A stretch of 64,000 bases of DNA from Desarmillaria ectypa (taxonomy: Eukaryota > Basidiomycota > Agaricomycetes > Agaricales > Physalacriaceae): NCBI GenBank assembly GCA_030407005.1, contig JAUDYN010000009.1:1-64000 (forward strand), written 5' to 3'. The notes beneath the pieces were generated by a model. It saw nothing but the letters and a program-made list of their open reading frames with translations. It made no database searches and was not told the DNA's origin. Both the position numbers and the translations under genes were made by a program. Below, piece after piece: positions 45,211-56,011 of the stretch. Every line of letters starts with the position of its first letter. Within the stretch, counting starts at the first letter, position 1.

Positions 45211-46976
45211 TCATAGCGCAGGATCTGCCTCCGCACCATCGATCTTGACCTTTTTGGCGCTCTGGATGGCGGGCGGGCCGCCGACTCCACGCACGCCGAC
45301 ATCCGGTCCGCCGTCAGGTTCTACAGCACGTTTTCGTTTTTCTCCCGCTTGCTCTGGGGCGCCTTCCCCATCTACATCTTTCCTGTCACTCTCCCGTTTG
45401 CCGCGGCCACCACGACCACCCCGTCCGCCACGTCCTCGACCACGTCCTCGACCACCCCGACCACCACCTCGTCCTCTACCTCGGATCGGTCCGCCTTCCT
45501 CCGTGTTCCGAAGGATCGCACGAGCAGCCGATTGAGCACGTTCGATTTGGAATGCTTTTTCTTCTTCCTCTGAAATAAGAAGTGAGAGAAGACAGGGGAA
45601 GACGGAGGAGCAAAGCGTACCACCAATGGTGGACCAGGTAAGTTCCTTGTCCTCCAGCTTTTTGACGCCGTCTTTTACCTTGGTGATATCTTCGTCGGTC
45701 AGAGATTTGCTGAATCCGACAAGACCGTGATTGTCGCCGCGCTGGTACTTAATGAACGGGGTCTGGCCTTCGAAAAGGTCTCGAATCGGTTGCTACCATG
45801 ACCATTAGCGAAGAAGCCAATATCAACAATATTGCGGCGAACCTTGAGCGCATTAAAGGACACGTTGTCAAAGCCGCCTTCAAACTTCAACGTGGCACCC
45901 TTGACGAAGGGGATATCCTCCTCTTTCACGGTTCCGACACCCTTACTGTCGGGGGTGATAAGCAATTTGCTGCCGAGATACTCGAGATAGACATCCTTCT
46001 TCTCCACCTCCTTCTTTCCCTCGTTCGCCTTCTTCTCGTTATCCATATTTTTGAATGCGTCGAATTTCCTGCGCGTGATGAGGTCCTTGCGGAACTGAGC
46101 GGCTTTTCCCGTGAGGCCTTTTTCTTTCACCTTCATCTGGCAATAATCCTCCCTGTGATTTTCCGTCAGGATGAATGAACGTGGTAAAGGAGGGAGATTA
46201 GGCGCACTTGGACATGATCACCAGTTCCTTCCCCTCCCACGTCGGCTTGGGGTCAGCATTGAGGAACGTTTCAACGCCGCTCATCTCGGTGAACTCGACG
46301 AATACAGATCCTTTGAATTTCTTCTCCTCGTCCCGGCGCATACGCACTTCGTTCGTGTTTCCGTATAACTGGAAGAAATCCTCCAGGCGCGATTGGAGTT
46401 TCGAGTTTTCGTCCTCTGGGCTAAATCCTTTCTGCGGTAGCGAACATGTCAGAAGAAAGAGAGTAAAGGTAATACTGAACGTACTGCATACACACTACGC
46501 TCGAACTGCCCGACCGGTTCCTTCGGCTCTGTCCTCCGTCGAACTTGCTTTCCCGACACATCTACCTCAACAAGTTCACTTGCCCGGAGGGCATCTGGTA
46601 TATTAGCGAGGAGAGGAGCGTATTCGCGCATCCGTTTGAAAGACGTGACGATGTCGAGAGGTATCCAGTGTTCGGCATCCTTGGCGTGTAGCGTCCACAT
46701 GAACCTGTTTCCAATTTTTGTCGGCTGTATAAACAGAAAGAGAAGCAGGTTATTCACCTGTCATAAGGCAGGTTGGAGTCAGCAAAGTAAAACTCGACTG
46801 CAAAGAAGGGTCAGACGGAAGGGGGGAAAGGAGGTATTAGGCTCACTCTGCCGGACGGCTTTGTCGAGTTTTATCTTTTCTTCCTCCTCATTCATGACGA
46901 CGTCAGTCGCAACAGTCGCGGAAGAATTAGCATCTGCAATTGTAGCTGGTGCTTCGATCATTGTCTCATCAGCCAT
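45211..46976 (-). CDS. La (Lhp1/Sla1-like) RNA-binding protein
   Basis: Seven exons, 46976-46847, 46797-46758, 46704-46485, 46431-46208, 46152-45843, 45792-45621 and 45569-45211, total 1455 nt or 484 residues with consistent phases. The La motif spans residues ~35-125 (EFYFADSNLPYDRFMW, then WIPLDIVTSFKRM). An RRM follows at ~130-215 (EVRMRRDEEKKFKGSVFVEF), then a linker and a second RRM-like domain (~255-385; FEGQTPFIKY...GLVGF). The C-terminus is an RGG/RGR-rich tract followed by KRKR, which fits nuclear localisation. La binds the 3' oligo-U end of new Pol III transcripts such as pre-tRNAs and protects them. It is a housekeeping gene and looks intact. Confidence 0.93.
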
Positions 46977-47345
46977 CGTCGTAGTAAGAGAAGAGGAGGA
47001 AGAAAAAAATTATTGAAGTCAGATCTAATCAGTCTGTATCACGTGATCGACGAGATTGTCAATAATTTTAAGTTTAAATATTTTGGAACGGTTTTTTTTC
47101 CACACATTCGTTAGAAGTTAATATCCTAGCATCCTTTACCAGCTATGTACTGGAAGAAAATTTGCCCTTTATCTTCCCCTCTTCCCCACAGCACTCCAAC
47201 AGGTATCTTGACGGCGAGCGGCCTATCAAGGCGAACTGAGGTATGTATTTCTATCCTGACCCTATATATCACCACCGAGCTGAGATTTTTTTCAGTACTA
47301 TTAATGCGGCATACTAATCATACAATGTACTTAGATCCAGTGTAG
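46977..47345. other. Intergenic upstream of the La gene
   Basis: This is the probable La promoter and 5' leader. A frame from ATG 47145 (MYWKKICPLSS) might be a first exon of the fragment listed next, but I could not join them in phase. Confidence 0.4.
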
Positions 47346-47669
47346 TTGACACTACCTCACATCAAGTCATCTTTGTCGATAGCGAGTATCGCCATCGTTT
47401 CTTCCATACCACGCGACAGTCCTTGGCAAATTCCGCTTCGTCGCATAAACCGATAACGGTCAACGGCGTCCCGGGTGCCCAGCCAAGACTACACATCGAA
47501 AACGGAATTAAACATATGCCGGCTCGTTCACGCGGCAAAGAGGAAGAGTATCGTGTGTACGGTGAACGATTTCGAGACCGGTGAGTGGTTACTTTATTAC
47601 GGGTAGGGCAGTCCTTATTCTCATACAAGGCATTCGATGACGGAATACATAGCCAATATTTTTGTGTGA
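47346..47669 (+). CDS. Unplaced exons of a hypothetical protein
   Basis: An open segment 47346-47580 ends in a good donor (GTGAGT). It joins in frame, across a 49-nt intron ending ATACAAG, to 47630-47669 with a TGA stop. The translation (for example HQVIFVDSEYRHRFFHTTRQ, then EEEYRVYGERF) matches no family I know. The 5' end is not defined, so this could be a truncated gene. The 88-codon antisense frame over the same bases is probably chance. Confidence 0.3.
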
Positions 47670-48407
47670 GTGACGCGGGGGTCCCAGCAAAGAAATTGAC
47701 CTTATTAGCGCCAGATAGGATCTTTATATGATACAGTCAGTGGCCTTCAAACTCGTCGAACTAGCACATACGGCGGATTCAAACCCTTAGCTCGTTCTAA
47801 TCCTCCAGATGTTCTGAAGGCGGTCTGCTGGTGAGTATTGCTGTCTCCAGATAATCTACCATGTAGCTGAACTCTCTTCCAGACTAACATTTACGGATCC
47901 GCGGTAAAATTGCGGAAACGGCAAACTATGACCTAGAAAAAAATGGGCGTCCTGCATCCGCCCTATTTTCCGTCTGCTACGCGGAGGAGAAGGGGATATG
48001 TCTTTCCTCCTGTGTGACCTGGCGCCAGATGTGGTGGGTGCTTCTTGCTTTAAACGCTGCAATACAATATGCTGACCGCTCTCTCCAGCCAACTCCAGTC
48101 GGAATGCCAACATTCGACGATATCCGCAATCCTCATGCAGATGGCCTTGAGGCAGTGCCGCTCCGTTCAGTTTCAGGGCCAACAAGGTCTCCGACCGGAT
48201 GGGCACGATACTAGGTCTCTGAATCTCGCTCTCTGGACTCTTCCAATTACTGCTAGCGGCAATACCTGCCCGGTATGTAAAAATAGATCCCGCATAAATT
48301 TGAAGCTCATTCCCAAATTCTAGATCCCCCACCGAAATACCCTCTAGTGAGCTATCACTCTATACCCACCGCTGGCTTGCAAGCGCAGCATCCCATCCCC
48401 GCGAAAC
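47670..48407. other. Intergenic upstream of the GH79 gene
   Basis: No supported gene. The long minus frame 47856-48332 has no family resemblance. Confidence 0.4.
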
Positions 48408-50794
48408 ATGGGGCGCCCTACATCCTTAATGAGCCTGTTCTTGTTCTTTTTTGGGATGGCGTCAGCGCGAATTACTGTGTACTACCAGCACACATTTCAG
48501 CACACTCAAGTGACGTCTACCGTTTCCGCTTCTGCAGATTCAGCTTCGTATACTGGAGCGGCTGCATATGACCCAACGATTCTCGAAGCACCTCCGATAC
48601 CCGACCCATTACCTCCGATGCAATTCGATATCGAGCTCCAGAGCGGTAACACGTCAGGGATATCGATACCACAGACCGGTGCCTTTGTCGGATTCTCTAT
48701 TGAAATGTCCGTGACCAACCAGCTCCGTGAGTGAGTCCGTTGTCACTAGTTCGTTCGTCGAACTGATGTATTGTTTCGTAGTGGGAAAGAATTCGTCGTA
48801 TATACAAGTGCCGTTCCTCAACCTGATGGCAAACCTTGAGAAGAGGGGAGGGAAAGTGAATGTTCGTATTGGTGGGAACACACAGGAGACAGCAGTTCTC
48901 GTCGATAGTTTGGATGGTGGAAGGATGATTCATAAGGATATCGAGAACGTTTCCAGCCCTGTATGTCAACCCTCTGTCGCGCTATGAAAAGCACTGACGC
49001 GCCGTCCATAGACGGAAACACCGCCTTTAGACTATACGACAGATTTATTTTACATCATGAGAAATATCTCCGACCTTGTTAATGTCTACTGGTATCTTGG
49101 TGCATCTCCTCTATTATTGCTTCGCGTCGAGAATGCTTACACCCTCATCGATTTCAGGCATCCCCTTTTATAATACTTCCGACTTCCAGCTTGCCATCGC
49201 TGAACAAGGACAGGCTATTTTGGGTGACTATCTTCTTGGTCTTCAAGCTGGCAATGAGCCCGACCTTTATGAGCGCCACGGACATCGCTCCGATGTACGT
49301 CAACAAAAGTCCACTTGAAACACCCATTCCCCTTACATTGTTTGCAGGGATACGAGCCGTCAGACTATGTGTCAGAAGTTGGCCAGCTCATCTACGCCAT
49401 GACCAGTGATGCTAACATCAAGAACCGGAATAACCTTATTGGCCCGAGTGTCGCAACAGGCGACTGGACACCAGAGATGGTGTGGGACACCGGTTTTGTT
49501 GACACATACAACGACAATCTAGCATACCTCTCCGTGGAACAGTACGTTTTCTTTCTTCTTTTGTCTACCAGATAAAGCTTCACCTGATTGTAGCTACCCT
49601 TCAGACAATTGTGCAGCTCAATACGGCTCAGGCTATGGGGAGGCTCGCGACCCGCAGATGATGTTTCCACAATACCTTAACCATACGGCCGGACAAGCCC
49701 TCGCGAAGCCGTACTTGAACTCAAGCAGCTACGCGCAGAGCAAGGGGAAGCCCCTGGTGATGTTCGAGACCAACACGGCTTCGTGTGGTGGGTTCCCAGG
49801 AGTTAGTGACTCCTTCGGTGCAGCGCTGTGGGGGCTGGATTATGCGATGCAGTTGGCATATTCGAATTTTTCGGGCGCGTTGATGCATGTCGGAGGACAG
49901 GGTGTCTATTATAATGTATGTCCTTCTTGGTACCCCTTGGCTGTGATGACACTGATTTAATGGAATAGCCATTTACGCGTGTGTTGCCGTAGACGATTAC
50001 CCTCTGAGGATATTGATACTAATTCTATGTACAGCACCCCCGACGAATCAATCGACCTTCCACCAATGGACGATTGGGCCCATATACTATTCAGCGCTAG
50101 TTATGGCTGAAGCGCTTGGATCTTCAAAGAGTGGTTCACAGATTACAGACCTTAACGCCAACGACGAGAACATCTACACCCCTGCGTATGCGATATACGA
50201 GAGCGGTAATCCGGTTCGTGTGGCACTGTTTAACTACATCACGGATCCATCGGGGGCTAGTAACTATACAACATCGATATACACTGGCAAGGATGTTCGG
50301 CAGGTTCGAGTCAAGTGAGTGGCCTGCAAACATTACCAGTTCCCATCTGATGATAATGATAAAGATACCTCAGCGCAGACTCCGTATCCCAGAAAGGATC
50401 CTTCAAGTGGGCCGGGCAGACATTTGGGGACCACTTTGCTTCCGACGGGCGGTTGATGGGTGACGAGGACGTGCAGACTGTTCTTTGTGGTATATCGTGT
50501 GACGTCAATGTGCCTGCTCCGGGGTTCGCTTTGGTGTTTCTTGGCGATGATGAGGTGGTGGACGTAGAGACGCAGACTTTCCCGACCACCGTGCAGACGA
50601 GGACGGCGAATACGGTGACAGTGGCTGCCGGTGTTTTGGCGACGAGTAATGGGCACCATTTGGCGGCGATGGGAGCATATGCAAGTACGAGTAAGGGATC
50701 GTTGAGGAAGAACAGCGCTGAGAGTGGGAAGGTGGAGATGGGTAGGCTGGGCGCTGTAGTGATGCTGAGTATTTTAATGGAAACGATTCTATGA
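48408..50794 (+). CDS. GH79-family glycosidase with GPI-type C-terminus
   Basis: Nine exons, 48408-48726, 48782-48960, 49012-49099, 49158-49294, 49348-49541, 49594-49915, 49969-49978, 50035-50314 and 50365-50794, total 1959 nt or 652 residues. A signal peptide (LFLFFFGMASA) starts the protein. The (beta/alpha)8 catalytic domain has the general acid/base Glu in LQAGNEPD (~228) and the nucleophile Glu in VMFETNTASCGG (~365). A C-terminal beta domain typical of GH79 (VFLGDDEV and surroundings) is followed by a Ser/Thr stretch and a hydrophobic tail (LGAVVMLSILMETIL) that may direct GPI anchoring. Family members include beta-glucuronidases acting on arabinogalactan side chains. Exon 7 is only 10 nt. 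The gene appears intact. Confidence 0.92.
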
Positions 50795-51887
50795 TGGATT
50801 GATCCATTTGTTGCGCATGAACCTTGGACATTGGTTGTATATCGATAATATCGGGACATGCATCTCTACACTAGAGCTACTGTACGCGGGTTTCTTTATA
50901 TTTCGGGTATATAGTTGGAATTAATTGTGGCTATTAGGAAGACAATGAAACGTAATGTTGAGATCCACGACCTTACTGGGAATGAAAATATGTCGCAACG
51001 ATTTGGGAAACCGTCTGTCCATTGCGGACTACTCCTGTATTCAGCGTCAAGATTATTCTGTTCACTTGTCTACATCCATTGAACGACTTATCTTCATACG
51101 GATCGTTGAGTCTGGTTTACGAAACTAGTTCACTGCAGATATTAAAGTACGTGCATGCTGCGTAGTCAAGTTCGGCTACTCGAGCCCTTGTAATGCCGGG
51201 ATCGGAGCCGAGTCGGGGACTTATTCGGGCCATTCGGGCCATTGTGGAGTATATTCCGTCTTAGGTAGCTAGGATTCCAGATGACGCATCGCCATTCATG
51301 GAATGGGAAATGCGAGTGGTATTCTAAGTCTCTGGACATAGTTGTGTTCAATTACAGTTTTATGCATCCTCCCACGCAGTTACTAGGTAGTGATACGTAA
51401 TCGGGCAGAACTAGTACTAAATTCGCGAACCAATCGCGTCGACAATAATACATATCTGGATTCTGAGCATATGCGTAAACCAGACCATTCAGCGAATTTG
51501 TAGCTGGATATCACCCTCAGATGAATACAGGCCATATTCCTGAGAGGATACTTGCGTTTCTCCGTAACTCCAAGCAGCCATATTGGCGGGAAAGTGATTG
51601 TTGGAATGAATCTTCGGTCCTACAATAATGGACTGAGAATCCTGATCGCGAAGTTTTATGGTAATGCATGCAATCAGGATATCAGTGAGCCTGTCATATT
51701 TAATAAGTGAACTGTCGAAACTGATGGGTTTTAATCAAGGGATACGTACACTGTACTCATGCTTTTATGCACATTTATTATTAGTTTCCAGGAAACAAGG
51801 CCGTTCAGAATCCGACGACTTACAAAGCCCAGACATTCTTCAGATCTGACTGGGTTAATCCGTCAGCGTATTGTCATATCTGATCGG
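50795..51887. other. Intergenic
   Basis: No exon is recognised. A short repeat ATTCGGGCC.TTCGGGCC occurs near 51,230. The region lies between the convergent GH79 (+) and DUF6533 (-) genes. Confidence 0.4.
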
Positions 51888-52877
51888 CTAGATCGTACGC
51901 ACAGCGAGCACCAGGCCAGTGACAGTCCACAATGTATTTGAAGCGACGACCGCCACAAAATACAGAACACCATCTCGAACAATAACCTTCAGAATCGAAA
52001 GACTATGCCGTCTTGAGCGACGCCAGACCCCAGCCACAAGCAAAAGGAAAGTAGAGGAGTCGAAGACGAGACTTGGAATGGTCCACATGATCAACAGGCT
52101 CCCTCTTCCAAATAGACGGTACCTCGGTCAAGGGCTCGAAGTTTGACTGACGGAGCTGAACGCTTACATGCTGGGATCGGCAACTAAGACGCATCCAAAG
52201 GTGATCGAACTGCTCGGGATGAGTACGGCTGGGGAAGGATATTAGCTTGTTATATTACATGTGTCCGGACATTGTTATTACTTACGACCTGAGTGCGCGA
52301 GCGTAAATGCCATTAAGCACGTCTGGACTATCCAAAGGGACATGTGCAGCGCCAGTATTGTTTTGTTTTGATCATGGAGTGCGTATACTCTGCATTCACC
52401 AGGTCAGTTTCATTACCAGATATCCTGCTCATCGAATGGCGTCACCGTATTATCAACATAGCCTCCGCAACCAGGGTAAAAATTCCCTCAAACGGAGCGA
52501 AGCGACGGCATCTGAAGGAAGATTTATCAGTTTGTTCCAGAGCACAGAGTTACGCCCTACTTACGACTCCTCAGAGATAGACCTGTCGAAAAGAGCGATC
52601 ATACACACCATTATTGCTGCTGGACCAAAGTACCGATTGAGAATGTACAGCATACTGACTGGAGAGGAAGCTGGTATGAATTCCGCGCTGTTCTCTTGGA
52701 ATCGACGTTCTCACCAATGGATTTTGGTTTTCGCCACACGAAATCGATCTGAGGAGATTAGATCAGACGGACGTTGTACTAACATAACATAAGAATATTC
52801 AGGGTAACCTCGTCAGCAAAGGTAATCAAATATTCAAAGAGCAGAAGTGAGACAGACGCCAATGCTAGACTCTGCAT
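51888..52877 (-). CDS. DUF6533 multi-pass membrane protein
   Basis: Seven exons in phase, 52877-52809, 52748-52715, 52670-52565, 52511-52446, 52389-52286, 52228-52168 and 52122-51888, give 224 residues. DUF6533 hallmarks are present: LFEYLITFADEIDFVWRKP at the N-terminus, MLYILNRYFG, CRRFAPFEG, the RVYALHDQNKTILAL segment, and late helices (VFDSSTFLLLVAGVW; VIVRDGVLYFVAVVASNTLW). Several membrane helices are expected. Function is unknown for the family. It is shorter than usual, so an upstream exon may be missing from this model. The last acceptor (ACCGAG) is weak. Confidence 0.75.
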
Positions 52878-53509
52878 TATAAACTTGTTAGGGCAATGTA
52901 TTCAATATTAGCATGGACCTACATCTTCCCAGCGCCTACAAAACGGAGATTAGGACAGTGCTTCGCCTTTCAGTATGATCTACGTACAGGTGCTCTCCCG
53001 CAGGAATCGCAGCTTGAATTGGGTCAGCGGTAGGAAGGATAGCTGACATCTTCAATGGTTTGGAGTATAAAGCTTGCAATAGATGCCAGGATAGTTATAT
53101 GGTTCTTGGACTCGATGATGATGGCGATATGTCCGAGAGTCACGAACGACTCGACAATGTTTCGATCATGATCAGAGAAACCATATGAAGCCATGATTCT
53201 CTAGGGCGATGAATAAAGAGGTACAAGGATTCTGATGCACGCTGTGGGCGTGTGGGAAGCTTGGCTCTAAATCAATTGATAGGTCACCACTCCACTCCAA
53301 GGGCCTGCGAGGCAGGTTCTCTAAAGCGGTATAGATCCTTATCAATAGGCCAAAGTGCTTGATACGGGCGCTTTTTTCTCTTCAAAACATCCAATGATGT
53401 ATGTCTGGGCTAAGAGCAATTCAATTACAGAACAGAAGAGTTCTGATGACCGGTATCAGCCTAAGGCACTCCGGCGACACACCGTTGATGTGTCGACTCT
53501 CAGATCTCA
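52878..53509. other. Intergenic
   Basis: It lies between the DUF6533 start and the 3' end of the broken prenyltransferase. No exon is recognised. Confidence 0.4.
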
Positions 53510-54326
53510 TCACAGCCTTGATATATATTCCATCAAGATGCCGGACCACACAAGGAAACCGAGGGAGAACCCGTTAGAATGGAACTGAAGTACGGTTAGC
53601 ACGGGGCGCGGAGATCCGATCAAACACTGACATTTTCCCAGCAGATCGCAGGATTATTTGGATCTGTACGATTTAACTGCCACATCAAATGCATCGAGGA
53701 ACCGCAAACACTGAGAAGGAAATACGGAAGACCGAAACCGAGATACCTGCCGCATTGGATAAGAGAAAGGACGAAGAAACATCCAAAGCATGCAAGCAGA
53801 GTCTTCAGGTGGTGTCGGAATAGGAGAGCTGTAGACTTTACGCCAGCTTTAACATCGTCGGTCATATCCTGACATCTATAGATAGTGTCTAAAGCAATAA
53901 TTCAGTTGCTGCGAACTCTCTCAGGGAGTCACACATACCAAACCAAATCGTCCACCTGTCAGCTTGATATGAATCCCTGGAAGGCATGTCAAAGAAGCTA
54001 CTTACGACCAAGATCCCGCAAAAAGAACAGTGCAAGCACCGGGAAAAGAGTTCGCCGTCGTGCCCAAGCAATGGGGACACCGATAGCCGTGATAGTCACT
54101 ATACCAATATAATTGGCACATAGAGTACGATAATATCACGAGAGCGTACCAAGACAAGCTTGAGGCCAGTATGTGATACGTTTCAATAAGGGATAGATTC
54201 CTAGTAGCGGAAATAAGTCCAACAAAGCAAGCCAATATCTATATACACGTCACTTGGGTATTCATTGGATAAGAAACAGCACAAGAAAAACAGCTTACGC
54301 CTATTTTTGAAGCCTAGATATGAAAA
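53510..54326 (-). pseudogene. UbiA-type prenyltransferase, C-terminal half
   Basis: Read on the minus strand from 54326 to a TGA at 53512-53510. It carries YPLLKRITYWPQACLG, the second aspartate-rich motif (DTIYRCQDMTDDVKAGVKST), LPYFLLSVCGSSMHLMWQL, and a last exon with HSNGFSLGFLVWSGILM. UbiA enzymes transfer a prenyl chain to an aromatic acceptor inside a membrane. Lesions: the 5' half is missing from this strand; a TAG (54303-54301) lies in frame just after the LTR; and a frameshift near 54,020 separates two family-like frames. The other half is at 55209-55748 on the plus strand, beyond an LTR. Confidence 0.88.
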
Positions 54327-54574
54327 TGTTGGGATTTGAGAGTTGAGCTGAGATGATGGCAATCCGGCATCATGCCGAACTTGCTGATTAAGAGAGAAAT
54401 ATTAGGAAAGTTGTAGAAGATTCTAGTAAATTAGTATTTAGTATATAAGTAGGTACAGTAGTGTACATCTGCATGCGTTTGCAGAGCTCAGCCAAGCGCA
54501 ATACTATTGGCCTGACACCGCGCATGTACTAACTGGGAACGAACTGATTTATTCATCCCCCGTTTTTCACAACA
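54327..54574 (+). mobile_element. Solo LTR, family A, copy 2
   Basis: It is 248 bp with TGTTGG...CAACA ends. The left flank is gaaaa and the right flank ttaag, so it lacks its own target duplication. It is identical to the reverse complement of 55749-55996 except at one position (247/248). See the findings for the exchanged flanks. Confidence 0.93.
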
Positions 54575-55208
54575 TTAAGATCGGTGACGGTTCATGTTGA
54601 GGAGTAATTAATTATATATCCCGAGTACTAGGCAGAGATTCGTGACCTTGCAGTGGGCCAGCCAAGGATCCTTTTCGGAGAAATTGCCAAGGAAACACCA
54701 GATATTTGGGGCATTCGACCTCCTACTGGGAATTACAGGATACTGTTTTTCCATTCATATGAAGACCTAGAAGGCAGAAGTCTAATTAATGCCATAATTA
54801 TCATCACACGACAAGATACCTAGTCCTGGTGATGTGAGTCTATTATCTTCGATGTGTGACGATTCGGAATTAAGCCAAAACTTGGCTATAGTTGGCAATG
54901 CCTTTCTGTTTCTTCCATTGGCCGTCGCTTTTTCTCTCCCACTGTACTGGCACAGTGACCTCTTTAGCGAGATATCAGCTGAAATCTTCTGCATCTCGTG
55001 ACCCAAGGACTTACGTATGCTTCGTACTAACCGCAACATTCCTCCGGGACCTTCTAAACATGCCAGTGGTTCATGAGTGGATCCTTAGAGTCAAATTCCA
55101 TTGGTCGATAATACCTTATAACGCGAGCTACACAAGATGTTCTGAGTCAAGTTCATTAATGCTCCTCACTACTTCGACCAAGTTCTTACGCGACTCGTAA
55201 TATTCGTC
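54575..55208. other. Inverted segment, 5' flank of the prenyltransferase
   Basis: Non-coding as far as I can tell. It is the upstream part of the prenyltransferase gene, carried inside the flipped 1.17-kb segment. Before inversion it would have lain next to the P450. Confidence 0.5.
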
Positions 55209-55748
55209 ATGTTCACTAAGTTTGACCTTGCTCCTTGGGTAAGAATTCTTGTATAGTATAACTATCTCGACTGATGAGGTTGGTAGATTGCACTGACGAG
55301 AGTTGAAAATTTTGCGGGAACTATGCTGGTTTTTTGGCCATTCGCATGGGCCCTTACCATGGCTTCTTGCGTTACTCTTCCATCGATTTCGACTTACAGT
55401 ACCAGCTTCGCTTTTGCCTTTGTGGGAATTTGCGTGTCACATAGGTGAATATCTCGATGTTCCTTTGTGCTGTCGTCTTGCTGACTCTGGCAGTAATTTT
55501 TCTATCCACGATCTGATCGCTTGTTGACTTTCACTTGTCTAGGTGGAGGATGCATCTGGAATGATATACCCGATAAAGAAATCGACCTGAAAGTTGGTTA
55601 GTCTATCCGGTAGCATTTACGGGTAGTGATATCCATTGCTAAGAATTCTTTAGAGAGAACAAAAAATAGGCCCATTGCCAGCGGGGCCACATCCGTACCA
55701 AGCGCGTTGGTCTTTCTAGGATTTCATATAGTTGTTCTACTCCTTTTC
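55209..55748 (+). pseudogene. UbiA-type prenyltransferase, N-terminal half
   Basis: Exons at 55209-55238, 55287-55444, 55543-55596 and 55654-55748. The landmarks are VENFAGTMLVFWPFAWALTM, the first aspartate-rich motif GGCIWNDIPDKEID, and ERTKNRPIASG...ALVFLGFHIVVLLLF, where the LTR begins. The 55444/55543 junction does not keep frame with the obvious splice sites, so there may be an indel. The reading direction is opposite to the C-terminal half at 53510-54326. The two aspartate motifs needed for catalysis are thus on separate fragments, and no intact enzyme can be made from them. Confidence 0.88.
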
Positions 55749-55996
55749 TGTTGTGAAAAACGGGGGATGAATAAATCAGTTCGTTCCCAGTTAGTACATG
55801 CGCGGTGTCAGGCCAATAGTATTGCGCTTGGCTGAGCTCTGCAAACGCATGCAGATGTACACTACTGTACCTACTTATATACTAAATACTAATTTACTAG
55901 AATCTTCTACAACTTTCCTAATATTTCTCTCTTAATCAGCAAGTTCGGCATGATGCCGGATTGCCATCATCTCAGCTTAACTCTCAAATCCCAACA
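55749..55996 (-). mobile_element. Solo LTR, family A, copy 3 (inverted)
   Basis: It is 248 bp in inverted orientation relative to copy 2. The left flank is ttttc and the right flank cttaa. It ends 15 bp before the ATG of the P450 gene and so sits in that gene's promoter. Confidence 0.93.
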
Positions 55997-56011
55997 CTTA
56001 ACTCGACTGGA

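Noticed and set aside
50311..50859. 182-codon minus-strand frame
   Set aside because: Antisense to the GH79 C-terminal exon; Ser/Thr-rich shadow with no splice context.
54327..55996. One retrotransposon bounded by its own two LTRs
   Set aside because: The LTRs are inverted rather than direct, the DNA between encodes part of a UbiA prenyltransferase, and the flanks are exchanged rather than matching.
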